Of a stretch of DNA of 64,000 bases, positions 11,201 to 20,800 are shown in pieces. Positions within the stretch are counted from its first letter, which is position 1. The number at the start of each line of letters is the position of its first letter. This stretch comes from Cristatella mucedo (Eukaryota; Bryozoa; Phylactolaemata; Cristatellidae), in contig WPIO01000044.1 of assembly GCA_009760855.2 (NCBI GenBank), positions 124,001-188,000 of the forward strand, read 5' to 3'. A program made the position numbers and the translations under genes. The notes below the pieces were generated by a model. It was not told where the DNA came from. It saw nothing but the letters and a program-made list of their open reading frames with translations, and ran no database searches.

Positions 11201-12362
11201 TTGGGCTCGGAGTTTCAGGCTCTCACAAAAAATGAGGAATTACTATTTTTAGGAGGTGCTAAAGAGCCCTTTACGGAGTGAACGCTTTCGGCTTAAAGTT
11301 TCAAGGTGTTTCACGAGAGTGAGGCTAGCAGCATTTTTAAATGAGCTACATCCTGCTGGGCCGGAAGCCTTTGGAGCCCAGCTTCGGGCACTCCGAACGG
11401 GGTACCGTAGTGTCATTTTCGATGGCCTTTAAAGAGCCTTTTCGGTGCAGATATTCAGGCTCTTCCAAAATTGGGGCTGTATACTCTTTTTTACAGGATT
11501 TGAAGAGCTCCTCTGGTCCGTACGTCTTCGATTTGCAGAATCGGTGTAAGCTTCCAAAAGAGGCTATCATTTCTTTCAAAAGAAGCTAAAGAGTTTCTAC
11601 AGAGGCGAGGTAAACGTGGATATATGGGCTTTTGCTTTCGACGCACAGACGCAAAGACTCTCTGTCGCCAGAGAGGCCATTGAAGCCTAGAAGGACGCGA
11701 AAAAGAATTCCGAGCAACTTCAGCACTGACAGCTCATGCCGGCTTCGTTTGTTGGGACAAGCTGCTTCTAGAATCGTCCTCCTAAGGAGTTTATTGAGTA
11801 CTTAGCAGTAAGTCAGCTCGGTGGCTGCTAAACGGCGACGACATACCGGTACTAACCCTGGCAACTCGGCTGCGGATTTAAAAATTGAAACATTTGTTAT
11901 GTACTTATTACATGTCTTCGATAAAATTTGAATCTTCTTTTGAGATAAGACGGACAAGTAAATGCTCGTGAGTGATCAGCTGGCAAGTATAGTTACAAGC
12001 GACTGAGAAAAGTCATAAGAGAGATGCTAGAGAGTAGAGAATTAGCCCAATGTAGATCATTCGTAGATCATGACCTGATACACCAGCCTTTAAGCGTATC
12101 AGTCATCCTATGTGTGCACGCATCATTAAATATCGTGATAGAGATCTACATCGTTGCTATAGCGTGTTAGGGAAGATTGCTAGTTCGTCTTACCATAATC
12201 GTTATATTCGACAGTGGTGACTTCCATATTAACTATCTGGCCGAATGCAAACGATATATGTGTACACATCGAAGTGTCAATATTCCTCATAGTAAATTTC
12301 ATTGGATCTGGTTTGTACTGGGACCAGTTTGTGTAATAACAGACTACCTTCTTGTCATTGAA
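4806..12362 (-). CDS. GH18 chitinase-family gene 2 (partial, 3 exons)
   Basis: Second chitinase paralog, downstream of gene 1 on the same strand. Exons 12194-12362, 7768-7866 and 4806-4963 join in phase to 426 nt (142 codons). They encode CYYTNWSQY (strand 1), CTHISFAFG (2), [11 protein letters not shown] (3) and [10 protein letters not shown] (4). Exon sizes and phases match gene 1 (169/172, 99/96, 158/158), so the pair came from gene duplication; residue identity of roughly one half indicates it is not recent. Both internal acidic residues of the DGxDxDxE motif are Glu, while the catalytic-acid Glu remains; lowered activity is possible but is inference. I found nothing like gene 1's later exons between 1 and 4805, so they probably lie off the left edge. 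Confidence 0.85.
5201..5281 (+). repeat. (CTG)27 microsatellite
   Basis: Uninterrupted 81 bp of CTG on the plus strand, which is CAG on the strand transcribed as chitinase gene 2. It lies in the intron between exons 7768-7866 and 4806-4963. ORFs of pure Leu, Ala, Ser or Gln here are simply translations of the repeat. Confidence 0.98.
5282..6887. other. gene 2 intron, no recognised feature
   Basis: Moderately GC-rich stretches (about 5300-5720 and 6370-6540, with a G8 run near 6450) but no motif, splice-bounded exon or repeat family that I can support. Confidence 0.45.
6888..7075 (+). repeat. 21-bp minisatellite, about 8 copies
   Basis: The unit ATCCATCTGTACCACCTGGGT is shown by consecutive copies; one copy has 22 bp. 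On the minus strand most of it reads as a seven-residue GYPGG(T/A)(D/N) repeat, and the 22-bp copy shifts the frame. It sits in gene 2's intron and nothing shows that it is translated. Confidence 0.95.
7138..7295 (+). mobile_element. SINE-1 copy
   Basis: CCCAGGAGGTAATGTGCTTA head, GGTCGTGGGTTTGAATCC box B, CAACTGCAAGCGGTGGTGAT core and AATGAGGCTGTTTAATCAGC tail. Confidence 0.85.
7323..7585 (+). mobile_element. LINE-B 3' end
   Basis: A 5'-truncated copy holding only the 3' non-coding block (GCATTTAGTGGGTCCCTGTG onwards), the hairpin AAGCGCCTAGAAGGAGATT with GAGGGTGCTTT, and (ATT)n. It ends about 180 bp from the gene 2 GGW exon. Confidence 0.9.
7768..7866 (-). CDS. chitinase gene 2, GGW exon
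   Basis: 99 nt, phase 1 in and out, with acceptor ...tatattgcag and donor TCAG/GTACGA. It encodes [18 protein letters not shown] and then [15 protein letters not shown]. The GGWNFG form is closer to the common animal chitinase sequence than gene 1's GGWGKR. Confidence 0.9.
7881..8599. other. gene 2 intron, no recognised feature
   Basis: No repeat family or exon recognised. A minus-strand 103-codon ORF at 8138-8449 shows no family motif and is probably chance. Confidence 0.45.
8600..9295 (-). mobile_element. LINE-A, degraded 3' half
   Basis: Minus-strand frames, broken by frameshifts, give [18 protein letters not shown] and [12 protein letters not shown], the C-terminal RT-ORF pattern of LINE-A (PLLKxLGWLPVDQRI, [13 protein letters not shown]). 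The 3' UTR is partly present. Confidence 0.8.
9328..9403 (+). repeat. 38-bp direct duplication
   Basis: Two adjacent 38-bp copies (9328-9365 and 9366-9403) starting ACTGATAATTATCAAG, with one mismatch. A recent local duplication beside LINE-A. Confidence 0.95.
9590..9890 (-). mobile_element. LINE-B 3' end, diverged
   Basis: On the minus strand: cysteine/leucine-rich 3' block, then the tail hairpin (plus-strand GGAGAACCTAATCTCTTTCT) and ATTATT. Confidence 0.75.
9900..10275 (-). mobile_element. LINE-A fragment, diverged
   Basis: The plus-strand words AGTAGCAGCACAGCACGTCT, CTACAGTCTAGAACC and AAACCATGGCTGGCCTTG line up with the LINE-A copies at 8.6 and 15.4 kb in the same order, with an unrelated AT-rich insertion near 10060-10135. 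Confidence 0.65.
10541..10915 (+). repeat. G-rich minisatellite, about 7.5 copies of 47-56 bp
   Basis: Units begin GAGGCTTTCGGGGGCGGGA and contain TGCCCTAGGCTCGGAGAGCT. Starts are near 10541, 10589, 10641, 10688, 10735, 10791, 10841 and 10891. Variants differ mainly in G-run length. Confidence 0.95.
10916..12193. other. gene 2 intron, weak internal repetition
   Basis: Between about 11030 and 11590, words such as AAAGAGCC, AGGCTCT and TTTCGG recur irregularly, suggesting old tandem repetition. Nothing else recognised. Confidence 0.35.
12194..12362 (-). CDS. chitinase gene 2, N-terminal barrel exon
   Basis: 169 nt, phase 0 in and phase 1 out, with acceptor ...ttgttcttgtag and donor TATG/GTAAGA. 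It encodes [17 protein letters not shown] and [15 protein letters not shown], ending TTVEYND as in gene 1. A possible signal-peptide exon just upstream (13111-13242) is treated under findings. Confidence 0.9.
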
Positions 12363-13442
12363 CTACAAGAACAAAGAGAATGCGATTATAATAAAAAAAA
12401 TTATCTGGCTGGCGCCAGCTTTCGATTGAAATAACTGCACAAACACTTCTCCAGTCTCTAATAGAGTCGCGATATTTACTCTTACGAATAGTTGAAACAT
12501 TTACTTGGTTCAAACAATAATACTTGATAGCCCGTGTCAATATGAATTGAGCTGGACCCTGATTGATGCAGATTTTTAATTATAAGGGAGACTGAAATTG
12601 ATCTACGGGTATATTTTACTTATATGCAACATTAACTGTCCAATACTTGACATACTTTTCAGGAAGCTACTGTTCTTCTGCTCAACGGGGTAGCATTTAA
12701 GCGTTTTAGCTACAATTATGACAAAGCTTTTCGTACCGTTAACGATTATATCAGATACCCACCACGAACATTGGGTATAGCCTCCGTTGGTCTAATAGTT
12801 GCATCTTGGCACATAATTTAAAATTAGTAACAAATTAATTCATGCTAAGCACTAAGATTTTACTTAAGCACATCATGTAAATTGAAAACCGAGGCTATAA
12901 AATCCATGTGTTGAGTGCCCAGCAGACGGCACTGTTCATAGCTCAATCGCTTGAGCGCTAGCAGATAACACTTTACAGCATATATTTTGTTCCGGGGTAG
13001 TATCTGCTGCATTCTGCTTCCTTATGTATCTGAAGTATAGAAAATTGCCATTAGGCTCCACAAATAATTGCTTGTGTGACTAGGACAGCAATAAATTTGA
13101 ATTTACTCACTTTCAATGAGCAAATTGATGAACTTGCGTCTTTTGGTTCATGTTTAGTCAGAAAAGCAACAAATAATCTAAATGAGCATACAATTAAAAA
13201 TCTATAAAAAATCTCACATATTAAGATTATTTCGAAATTCACAAAGTTATTATAAATAATTTTTGTGAATCAGCCCTCAAATATAGTCCTCTACCATGTT
13301 TGCCTCACACTGTCTTTGGTAGTCATCCTAAAGGTTCAGCAAGTCTTAGTGGAAGCGCTCGCCAAGCACTCCGACGAGTAAGCGCTCGCCTTGCCCCGAC
13401 GAGTAAGCCAACTTGAATTAATCAAGATGAGCACCAAGGAAA
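12363..13442. other. AT-rich interval upstream of gene 2 exon
   Basis: Should contain the gene 2 promoter and signal-peptide exon. No TATA box or start could be fixed. A candidate exon at 13111-13242 is weak. Confidence 0.35.
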
Positions 13443-14055
13443 TGAACTTTAACGATTTATTTCTTTTTAAATGTGGTCAAGTCAGGGGATGTCGTGACGG
13501 AAGTTGGGAGTGAGTTCCAGGCAATGGGAGCATACGAACCAAAGGCACGATCTCCAAAGGATTTGAGAATTGTGCGAGGTATAGGTAAACAGTTAGATTC
13601 CGAAAAGCAGGTGGTACGATGCTTAGCCTGGTGGGGGATTGGATCTGAGAAATAGGCTGGAGCCAAAGAATGAAGTGACCTAAAAGTGAGCAACAAAACC
13701 TTGAAGTCGATCCATTGCTTGACTGGTAGTCAGTGCAGGTCGGCGAGAAGTGGTGTAACGTGGCAACTGCTATGCTCACGACAGACAAGAATAGCTGTGG
13801 AGTTTTGCACCAGCTGTAAGCGTCTGAGTGCACTGGCGGATATACCAGCAAGCAGTGAGTTACAGAAGTCAAGACGGGATGTCACAGATGCATGGACCAA
13901 CTTAGACGTGGTATTCTTATCTTAACAAGCCCGAATTTTAGAAATGTCATGTACCTGAAAGTAGGCAGATTTGACTGTGGAGCTGATGTGGTCGTCTAAC
14001 GAGAAGTCACTTTGGAACATGACACCTAGATTTTGAGCTGATTCAACAGACCATG
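13443..14055 (-). mobile_element. LINE-B, internal fragment
   Basis: The minus strand encodes the RT-ORF C-terminus ([38 protein letters not shown]). It lacks the 3' hairpin tail and is truncated 5', so both ends are incomplete. Confidence 0.88.
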
Positions 14056-14582
14056 AGAAACATCTCCACCGTCATTGCCTGTCTGACATGCATATGTTGG
14101 GCTAAGCTAAAGCGGAGCAAAACTGACCGGCAGCTGACGGCCATCGTCGGAGACTCACGGTTATCCCCCATAGACTTATCTATTGAAAAGATCGGCTCAG
14201 TCGTCAATCGTGGCGACTGAATCTTACTGGTGACCACGAGCCTCTTGTGGGGACGTGATGTTATGCTGGTAAACGCCCGCAATAGAGCCGATTATCAGGA
14301 CGCCACGATAAGTAGTGATCGCACTCATTCACCTCCGGCTAACGGCTCCTTCCGACATTGAGGCGAGGTATCCATATTTCTCATTAATTCGCTGACGACC
14401 ATTAGAGTCCCCACTAATCCTCCATACGATAATCTTTAGCATTGTGACCATATTTAAGCACCACCTGCTTCAATTGCACTTGCTAATTCTTTGCTCGCTT
14501 CAGCGGGCGTTTACCCTGAAAACCGATAAGACCACAGAAAAAGTTCACATAGCTTTTAACGCCCACTTATCAAAAATTAAAT
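14056..14582. other. no recognised feature
   Basis: No family or splice-bounded exon recognised. Confidence 0.4.
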
Positions 14583-14735
14583 ATTAGCTGATTTAACAGC
14601 CTCATTTGCGTAGCAGCATAAGGGCCTTGGTGGCTATCGCCACTGCTTTCAATTGGCAACAAAGGCTAGCCCACTGCAGGATTCGAACCCATGACCTCAG
14701 TCGTGAAGAGCGAGAAACTTCCTCCTATTTACCCT
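14583..14735 (-). mobile_element. SINE-1 copy
   Basis: On the minus strand: CTGAGGTCATGGGTTCGAAT with CCTGCAGTGGGC (box B), GCCAATTGAAAGCAGTGGCG core and GAGGCTGTTAAATCAGCTAA tail. Confidence 0.88.
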
Positions 14736-15164
14736 AAATATGGCTCACACGTCCATCTTTTACTCCTGCTTTGATCATCGCATGTCTTGGTAGCGACTAA
14801 CCTTTCTTTCTTATGTCATTTGTGTATTTTCCTTACCACGACAGTCAGCACATAAAAATCGCAGTCAGTTTTTAGAGGTACTAGCCACAGGACAACAGAT
14901 TCGTCAAAAGTGTTTCGTGAGGCCTTGGAAGTTCTGCCACCACTTTCCGCTCTCCTTCAGCATTGCCCCCCCCCCCCACTGCAACAGACCACAGTTTGCA
15001 AATCTAGCCTTCTCGTCCCGGACGGCACCTATTCGATGTCATCGTATCCCACCTTTTCCCTCCTATGTGTCCGTTCTGACTATCTCAGCTGACTAATACG
15101 GTCCTAGCAATCTCGCAGAGGTTGATTGCTAAGCACGTTAAATGGAACACTAGAAAACGAGATA
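14736..15164. other. no recognised feature
   Basis: Contains a C11 run near 14966. No gene or repeat family recognised. Confidence 0.4.
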
Positions 15165-16740
15165 TGTAATGTAATGTAACATATCTCCGTCTGTAACTCC
15201 ATAAAGCGACACAGCCTATGTGCGTGTTACACAGGAGAGCTTGGTGTAGCCCACTCACAGCCTAAGAGGCTTTCTGAACGCATTCGGTAGCCAGCAGACT
15301 TAATCTTACGAAAAAAGAGAAATTGAGAAGCATAGCATAGTCAGGAGAGCAGTTGAGGTAGTGAGTAGCATGAAAGTAGCAGCTGAGGACCGCTGGACAG
15401 GATGGGCTATAGTTGGAAGCAGAGAGTAGTTGTCGTTGCGTAAGAATCGTGGAAGTGAGTTCCACAGTCTAGGACCTGCAGTGCTAAAGCTTCTGTCGCA
15501 AACGCTCTTTAAGTGGAAGAATGGAACAACTAATTTATTGTCTATACAGGACCTGCGGACACGATGAAGATGAAACTGATGCAGCAGTTCAGCTAGGTAT
15601 GGAAGAGCCAAGCCGTGGCGGGCCCTGTGGGTCAGCGTAAGAACTTTGCTCTGTATCCGTTGATTAACCGGCAGTCATCCTAGCGCTTTTAGCAAAGGAG
15701 ACAGGTGGTCAAACCTCTGGGATTTGCAAACTTGCCATGCAGCCAGATTCATAGTCATTTGCAGCGGTCTAGTTGCTATTTTTAGTAGCTCAGCCAAAAA
15801 GGAATAACAGTAATGAAGCCGAGACAAAACTAAGAAGCTAGATAAATGTTTTGCACGCCACCGTGGAAGACAGCTTCTTATCTTAGATAGGGATTGGACG
15901 TGATGGCTAGCTGTAGAAGCAGTCTCTTGAATAAAGCTTTTAAAATTTAGGCAATTAGCGAAAGCCACACCTAAATTTTGAGCGCGTTATTATGGTTCCA
16001 CAACGGCATCACCTATTAAAAGAGCAAAGCCTCCTAGTCCAGCCACACGCTTAGGGTGTCCTATGAGCAGTAGTTTGGTTTTACCGTCATTTCGTTTCAA
16101 GAAATTTTTCGACATCCACGATCGAACGTCGGCAAGGCAAGCATTTAGTTTATCAGTTGCTGCAGCAGATTTCGACGGTTTGAATGACAAATAAAGCTGA
16201 GTATCGTCAGCATAAAAGTGATACTCTACTTCATGGGCCTTAATCACGTCCACCAGAGGTTGAGTAAAAATGGAGAACAGCAAGGAACCGAGGATGGACC
16301 CTTGAGAAAGTCCACACGCGACCGGTCTCGTCGGTGAGACCTGACCATCACACGACACCGATTGAACAAGATCAGACAATTACGATTTAAATCACGCCAG
16401 TGCTTCGTCTGCCAGACCAGTCTATGTTCTGAATCACTCAAGTAGGACATCGTGATCAACGGTATCAAAGGCAGCTCTAATCGCAAGATCTAGCAGAGCT
16501 AGGGCAGTGACATTCCCGTCATCGTTGCTGCATAGGATGTCATTATTAACACGGAGAAGAGCAGTTTCAGTAGTGTGCTGCCTCTTGAACTTCAATTGAA
16601 ATTTTTCTGATATTTCATTCTTTTCAGTAGGTAGATAGAGTAGGTCACTCAGTGAGAGGCAGGATCTGAACACCTCTAGAATAACTTTTGCATTGCATTT
16701 TTGACCAGTGCAAAGGTTTAGAAAAAGGTTACCGATTTTG
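15165..16740 (-). mobile_element. LINE-A, long 5'-truncated copy
   Basis: The minus strand spans much of the reverse transcriptase: HHTTETALLRVNNDIL-like start, a DTVDHDVL palm segment, [13 protein letters not shown] (catalytic YADD), NFLKRNDGKTKLLLIGHP, HHVQSLSKIRSCLPRW and [12 protein letters not shown], then the UTR ending ...GAGATATGTTACATTACA on the minus strand. Frameshifts and stops break the ORF in several places. The endonuclease domain is absent. The PRLWNSLP-type C-terminus is characteristic of CR1/L2-group LINEs. Confidence 0.92.
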
Positions 16741-17552
16741 CTAGGCTGATAATCTTAAAGACTTACCTGCATTCTCATATGTACACATTTTACACCCAAT
16801 TAATAACCTAATTGAAAGGCATAACTTGAAAGATCATGCATAATGTTCATTCGTGTTGTAACTCCTCGGTATATCTAGCCACTTTCGGATGGGACAGGTC
16901 ACTTTAATGAATTGCAAGGTCTTGAAGTAAGTCTTTCTTGCATTTGGTCTCCAATAATTTAGCAGCTAGGCAGCTCTGTAGTTACAAAATCACCGAATTT
17001 ATTGTTCTATGCTCCGTGGTCTTTGAAGATGGTTTGGCTTTGTTGTAACTTCTCGTAACCTAGAAACAGGATTACGGTTCGGAAGAATGCAACTGGTAGA
17101 GAGCAAATCGGTTAGTGATGTGGTGGGCTCATCAGCTCCTTTGATCAAGATGAACTAATTGAAGTTTTGCTGTCTCAAATTTTATGTGTAGACCTATCTT
17201 GTATATTCATTGAGATGAGTGTGCTTGCTACAGCATTAATGCAAGTTTTAGCATGGCTCGCTCGTTTGGCTAGTGGTTAGTGTCGCTGATCCTGGACCAC
17301 AAGGACCCGAATTTGAGTTATTTTTAGATGATTGACACCTAACTCAACAAAGTGCTTCATTGGGACCATCTTCGTGCAGGACAGCAACCCTAAAAATGTC
17401 CGAAGATTTTGTAACCATGCCACTGGGGTACTGCAATTTATCCTCGCCTACGGTTAATGCCGTTAAAACTACGTCTGTATGAGAGCCAGGGCAGGCTTAT
17501 TATTTCAACACAATAGACACTCTTGTCGATTGCATTGAATAGAAATCCTTAC
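16741..17552. other. interval after last recovered gene 1 exon
   Basis: Scanned on the minus strand for a chitin-binding (CBM14-type) exon with spaced cysteines; none could be supported. A donor-like GCAG/GTAAGT occurs near 16760 without a recognisable exon. Confidence 0.35.
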
Positions 17553-17801
17553 CGATTTTGGCGCAGATCCCTTGTTTGCAGTTGCTGCACCGCCAGAAAC
17601 GGTAGCAACACCAGCTGTCACTGTTAAAGGAGGCAGGCGACTTGATTGGTGCGCGTTCTCGACATAGCCCGGACGAAAGTTATTGTTGATGGCTCGTAAT
17701 AAAGGATAAGAGCCGGCGTTGCAGAAGAATCCGGAGAAATCGTCAAAATCGATTGTCCAGACGGCAACTCCAGCTAAACTATTGGTTTTTACATAGTCGC
17801 A
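17553..17801 (-). CDS. chitinase gene 1, strand-8 exon and linker
   Basis: 249 nt, phase 0 at both ends, with acceptor ...ataactttgcag and donor [27 protein letters not shown] is the last barrel strand; its Trp normally stacks under the substrate in the -1 subsite. The tail, rich in P, T, A, V and G ([15 protein letters not shown]), resembles the linker that joins the catalytic domain to a chitin-binding domain in many animal chitinases. If the donor were not used, translation would run to a stop after about 15 further codons. Confidence 0.88.
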
Positions 17802-20800
17802 CTGCAAAGTTATGCTCATATAGTCACAGTGTAAAAGCCGCCCGCGACACATAAAGTCTAGGCGATATATATGGCTCTTTCAAGCCATGCGAGTACTTTC
17901 TCGTAGTCTATACGCAAATGACCTACCTTTTCATTTATTGTTTGAGGATCATCGAAACCCACCCAAGTTCCTTGAGCGTTCCAAGCATACATCTCCCTCC
18001 CCACATCATCTCGATGCCGGTTGCTCCACAGCGACGGGTCGTTGCAAATCTCGTAGTATGCTAGTCTGCCAGCCTCGCCGGTATACGTTCCGCCAGGCGC
18101 GACCCCAACGATTGGTGCCAGGAGACCAGAATTAGAGATTCCGGCAAGAATATACGATCTGCCATAGGCTGGTAAACCAAGAACGATCTTGTTGGATTGC
18201 TGCTTTCCAGCAGCTAGCCAGATGTTGACGGCATGTACCTGAAGAACAAAGGCCGGCTATTTTGACAATATTTATCTACAACGAGGCAAATCAAAACAGC
18301 CAAATCAAGAAATAAGGTGCCACAGGTTGCTTTTACATTGAATCCACTTGCTTTGTGATGGCGTTTTGTTATGAATACCATAGAATCCTATTAATATATT
18401 ACATTTGATAGCATCGCTCTAGAAACTCGCGGGCAAAGTAGAGTGGAGGCTGTTTATCTATGGACTTTTGAAGTATGAAATATAATTTACACTTTAACCT
18501 ACTGTATTGTACTGAAGGCAAGACAACTCTAGTTTGATGGGGTTGCTGCCTAAATATAGTTAAAACCTGAGCCTTAATAAATAGATCAATTCTATAGCAC
18601 CATCTTTGACCGTCAAGATAGGCAAACCTTTTTATAATGAAACGTTGATATAAAAGACTGGATTAGATTCAGAAGTCCTAGCAACTGTCACCCAGTTTCC
18701 CATCTTCCTTTTTTGTCAAAGATTCTTGAAAAGATTTCGATAAGCAGCTTGCAGCACGTATTGAAGAGAACGAATTGACAGAAAAAGTTAAGTCGGGATT
18801 CAAGCGACCCATTCCACTGAAACTGCTCTCACCCGTGTAGCATTTAGTTTGTATGCTCCCAAAGCCTGGAACTCCCTCCCAACTTGTGTCAGAACATCCC
18901 ATGACTAGATCACATTTAAAAGGAACTTATAAACACACCTATTTAGGACAGCATTTAGTGGGTCCCTGTGACTCGTCATTCATGTGCTTATGCGTGCTGA
19001 CACTGTGCATGCTGCCACTAACTACATTTGCATGCTGATCCTGTGCATGTCACCCCTAAACATATTATTCATTTTGTTTGTTTTTCAAGCATTATTTTAC
19101 TTATTATTCAATTTCATTTCCCTTTGCAGCAAATGTAAAGCGCCTAGAAAGAGATTAAGTTCTCTGAGGGTGCTTTATCAAGTGCATTATTATTATTATT
19201 ATTAACTATCGACATCCTATGCAGAAATGATGACGGGAATGTCACTACCCTGGTCCTGTTAGATATATCTGTTGGGTTTAACTATATTGATTGAGATATC
19301 CTGCTTGAACTATTGAGAACAACAATCAGTCTGGAAGACGAGGCACTGGCTTTGTAGTAATCGTGCTTGTCTGATCGTGTTTCAATCCCTATCATTTGGT
19401 GGTCAAGTTTCATCCACTAGACCTGACGCCTGTGGAGTCCCACAAAGGTTCATTCTCGGTCCTTTGGGGCTCTCCATTAGTACTAAATCTCTGAGAAGAG
19501 TGACTCGGGCCGATGGGATCCGCTATCACTTCTATGCCGCCGACACTCAGTCACCGGTTAAGCCCTCAAATTATGCTGCAACGACAAATGCACTGAATGC
19601 TTGCCTTGCAGACTTGCGATCCTGGATGTTCGCAAATTTTCTTAAAACGACGATACAACCTAACTCTACACATAGGATACTCCAAACGCACAACTGGACC
19701 TGACAACTCTGCTCTTCTAATAGGTTATGCTGTTGTCTGACCAGTACCGTGCGCTCGGAATTTAGGTGTCGTCTTTGACAAGTGCCTAAATTTTGTAAGT
19801 TCATTAAGAAGATTGCTTCCATTTCTAGCCATCACGTTCGATCCTTATCTAAGATTAAGGACTGTCTACCATGACGGCTTGAAAATAACATCACCAGCTC
19901 CCAGGTTATGCCGGATAGGCTGGAGTATTGCAATTAGAGTATTCCATTTTGGCTGGGCTATCGAAAAAGCCATTTGGCCTCTGGAGCTCGTGATTAGTAC
20001 GGCTGTAAGGCTAGTTAACAAAACCCCGGGAGGTTCAATCCTTTTTCTCCTTTAGAGAAGAAGCTGTGATAGCTCCCGTTTGATTAACTAGTCCAAATTA
20101 AAGTTCTTACGCTGACCCATAAGGCCTGCTATGTTTTGGCCCCTTCACGCCGAGCTGGACTGCTGCATTAGTTTCAGCCACCTCGCACCCTTAAATCCTG
20201 TGTGGAAAATAAATTAGCTGTTTCTTTCCTAGGCTTAAAGGCTGTTGGTGACAGAAGCTTTTACTCAGCAGGTTTGTGGATTAATTCTACAATTCTTACG
20301 CAACGACACGTATTCTCCTGCTGTTGGCTGTGACACATCCTCTCCAGCCGTCCTAAGCTACTACTTCCATGCGACTCACTTACTCAACTGCCCTCCTTAC
20401 TCAGCTATGCTTCTGACTTTCTCTTAGTTGTGTGAGATGAAGTATGTTGGCTACTGCAAGCGTACCGAAAGCCGCCTTAGGCTTTGAGTGCGCTATAGAT
20501 AACTGACCTGTGTAACATACGCTTAGTCTCCGTAGCTTTTTTATAGTTACAGACGGAGACATACTACATCACATTAAGGTGAATATACCCATATGCTATC
20601 AATTTGCTTTGGAAGGCAGAACATTGAAAAAAATGAGGGACAAACGATAAGATCAGCAAGTCATTTCTTTAGTGACAGCGACTCTGTCGTGACAATACGT
20701 TTGGCCCAGATCACCATCCAATACTTTATATAGTGAATGCGACAGCTGTCCTCTATCGCGAGCACTTAAAAATAAATCTGTTACCATGTCGAGCTCAATA

